From an uncultured Clostridia bacterium (GTDB lineage Bacteria > Bacillota > Clostridia > Oscillospirales > Ruminococcaceae): 6,280 nucleotides of DNA. The notes under the pieces were generated by a model. It was not told the DNA's origin, did not search any database, and saw nothing but the letters and a program-made list of their open reading frames with translations. The stretch covers positions 1 to 6,280 of the forward strand of contig CANQKG010000088.1 of the NCBI GenBank assembly GCA_947624425.1, in the 5' to 3' direction. Each line of letters begins with the position of its first letter. Position 1 is the first letter of the stretch. Positions 5,586 to 6,280 of the stretch are shown here, piece after piece. A program made the translations under genes and the position numbers.

Positions 5586-5615
5586 GAAAAATCCGCCGCC
5601 GGCACGGCGACGGAT
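5586..5615 (-). terminator. Terminator-like hairpin between pgk and tpiA (possible attenuator)
   Basis: In the leftward transcript, ATCCGTCGCCG and CGGCGGCGGAT (5605-5615 and 5591-5601) form an 11-bp stem with one G-U pair and a 3-base loop. TTTTC follows directly, so five T counting the last stem base (5591-5587). It starts 14 bases after the pgk stop codon and ends before the tpiA ribosome binding site at 5566-5571. The tpiA-gpmI genes remain downstream without an evident promoter, so it probably acts as a partial terminator or a processing/stability element that lowers tpiA-gpmI message relative to pgk. The U-tract is short, in keeping with partial readthrough. Confidence 0.6.
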
Positions 5616-5629
5616 CTTCGGGTCGGTTT

Positions 5630-6280
5630 TTACTTGTCGTTGAGCGCGGCAATGCCGGGCAGCTCCAGCCCTTCCAGGAATTCCAGAGACGCGCCGCCGC
5701 CGGTGGAGATGTGGGTCATCTTATCGGCAAAGCCCAGCTTCTCAACAGCCGCCGCGGAGTCGCCGCCGCCGATGATCGAAATCGCGCCGGACTCGGCAAC
5801 CGCCTTCGCCACGGCGATGGTGCCGTGGGCAAAGTTTTCCCACTCGGAGACGCCCATCGGGCCGTTCCACACCACGGTGCCGGCGCCCTTGATGGCGTCC
5901 GCAAACATCTGCGCGGTCTTGGGTCCGATGTCCAGTCCCATGTAATCGGCAGGCATCTTATCGGCGTCCACCGTCTTGTAATTGCAGTTCGCGTCAAATT
6001 TGTCGCCCACCACATTGTCGATCGGGAGCAGGAATTTCACACCCTTTGCCGCCGCGGAAGCGACCAGCTCCTTTGCCAGATCGATCTTGTCGTCTTCACA
6101 CAGCGAGGTGCCGATCTCGTGACCGGCTGCCTTCTGGAAGGTGTATGCCATACCGCCGCCGATAATCAGGGTGTCCACCTTTTCGATCAGGTTCTTGATC
6201 ACGCCGATCTTATCCGAAACCTTCGCACCGCCGAGGATCGCCACAACGGGGCGCCTCGGGTCGGAGCGCGCGCCGCCCAT
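5630..6280 (-). CDS. pgk: Phosphoglycerate kinase, C-terminal part (5' end outside the window)
   Basis: Pgk is a cytoplasmic glycolytic enzyme that transfers the phosphate of 1,3-bisphosphoglycerate to ADP, making ATP and 3-phosphoglycerate. About 216 residues are visible, out of the usual 390-400. They cover the C-terminal nucleotide-binding domain: PVVAILGGAKVSDKI near the start, TLIIGGGMAYTF, WNGPMGVSEWENFAHGT, the GGGDSAAAVEKLG nucleotide loop, and the closing STGGGASLEFLEGLELPGI. The frame is open through the right edge. The ATG at 6278-6280 is internal (family context MGGARSDPRRP) and not the start, so the gene is cut by the window and not truncated. The reading frame is intact. It is the first visible gene of the leftward operon; a gap gene upstream would be usual in this class but lies out of view. 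Confidence 0.98.
   Translation of the reverse strand: MGGARSDPRRPVVAILGGAKVSDKIGVIKNLIEKVDTLIIGGGMAYTFQKAAGHEIGTSLCEDDKIDLAKELVASAAAKGVKFLLPIDNVVGDKFDANCNYKTVDADKMPADYMGLDIGPKTAQMFADAIKGAGTVVWNGPMGVSEWENFAHGTIAVAKAVAESGAISIIGGGDSAAAVEKLGFADKMTHISTGGGASLEFLEGLELPGIAALNDK

Noticed and set aside
5298..5945. Rightward open frame of 215 codons across tpiA and pgk
   Set aside because: It runs through the junction of two well-identified enzymes on the other strand; it is a compositional shadow.
1..6280. CRISPR array, tRNA or rRNA gene, insertion sequence, prophage attachment site
   Set aside because: No regularly spaced repeats, cloverleaf, transposase or integrase fragment, or target-site duplication was seen.

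Overview
The window looks like chromosomal DNA from a moderately GC-rich, probably spore-forming anaerobic Firmicute (class Clostridia; an Oscillospiraceae-type genome is my best guess). The reasons are a near full-length match to the forespore regulator SpoVT, AGGAGG-type ribosome binding sites, and a compact pgk-tpiA-gpmI glycolytic cluster. The exact genus cannot be read from this sequence.

Layout. Bases 1-122 hold a structured, probably repeated, non-coding segment and a stem-loop downstream of spoVT. spoVT (123-662) is read leftwards. A non-coding interval (663-957) carries divergent promoter candidates. Two rightward genes of unknown function follow (958-1272 and 1333-2352) and end at a clear intrinsic terminator (2389-2430). 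The non-coding stretch 2353-2686 separates these convergent units and also holds the terminator of the leftward operon (2551-2596). From 2687 to the right edge, everything is a leftward operon: pgk (3' part only) -> tpiA -> a DUF4272-like gene -> gpmI.

How the genes work together. Pgk, TpiA and GpmI catalyse the triose half of glycolysis, interconverting the triose phosphates and taking 1,3-bisphosphoglycerate to 2-phosphoglycerate. A terminator-like hairpin between pgk and tpiA suggests that transcript levels may step down there. The DUF4272-like gene overlaps the end of tpiA and lies 18 bases before gpmI, so it should be co-expressed with glycolysis.

Main oddity. gpmI is split into two reading frames in mid-gene, although both halves keep all the recognised catalytic and metal-binding residues. 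The break lies exactly at a heptamer of the canonical -1 slippery form, A AAG GGC, and a -1 slip there would restore the expected protein without losing or changing a residue. A single missing base (a mutation or a sequencing/assembly error) explains the data equally well and is the more likely cause. Programmed frameshifting is the exciting alternative and can be tested. The enzyme also belongs to the plant/trypanosome-like subclass of cofactor-independent phosphoglycerate mutase, not the Bacillus type.
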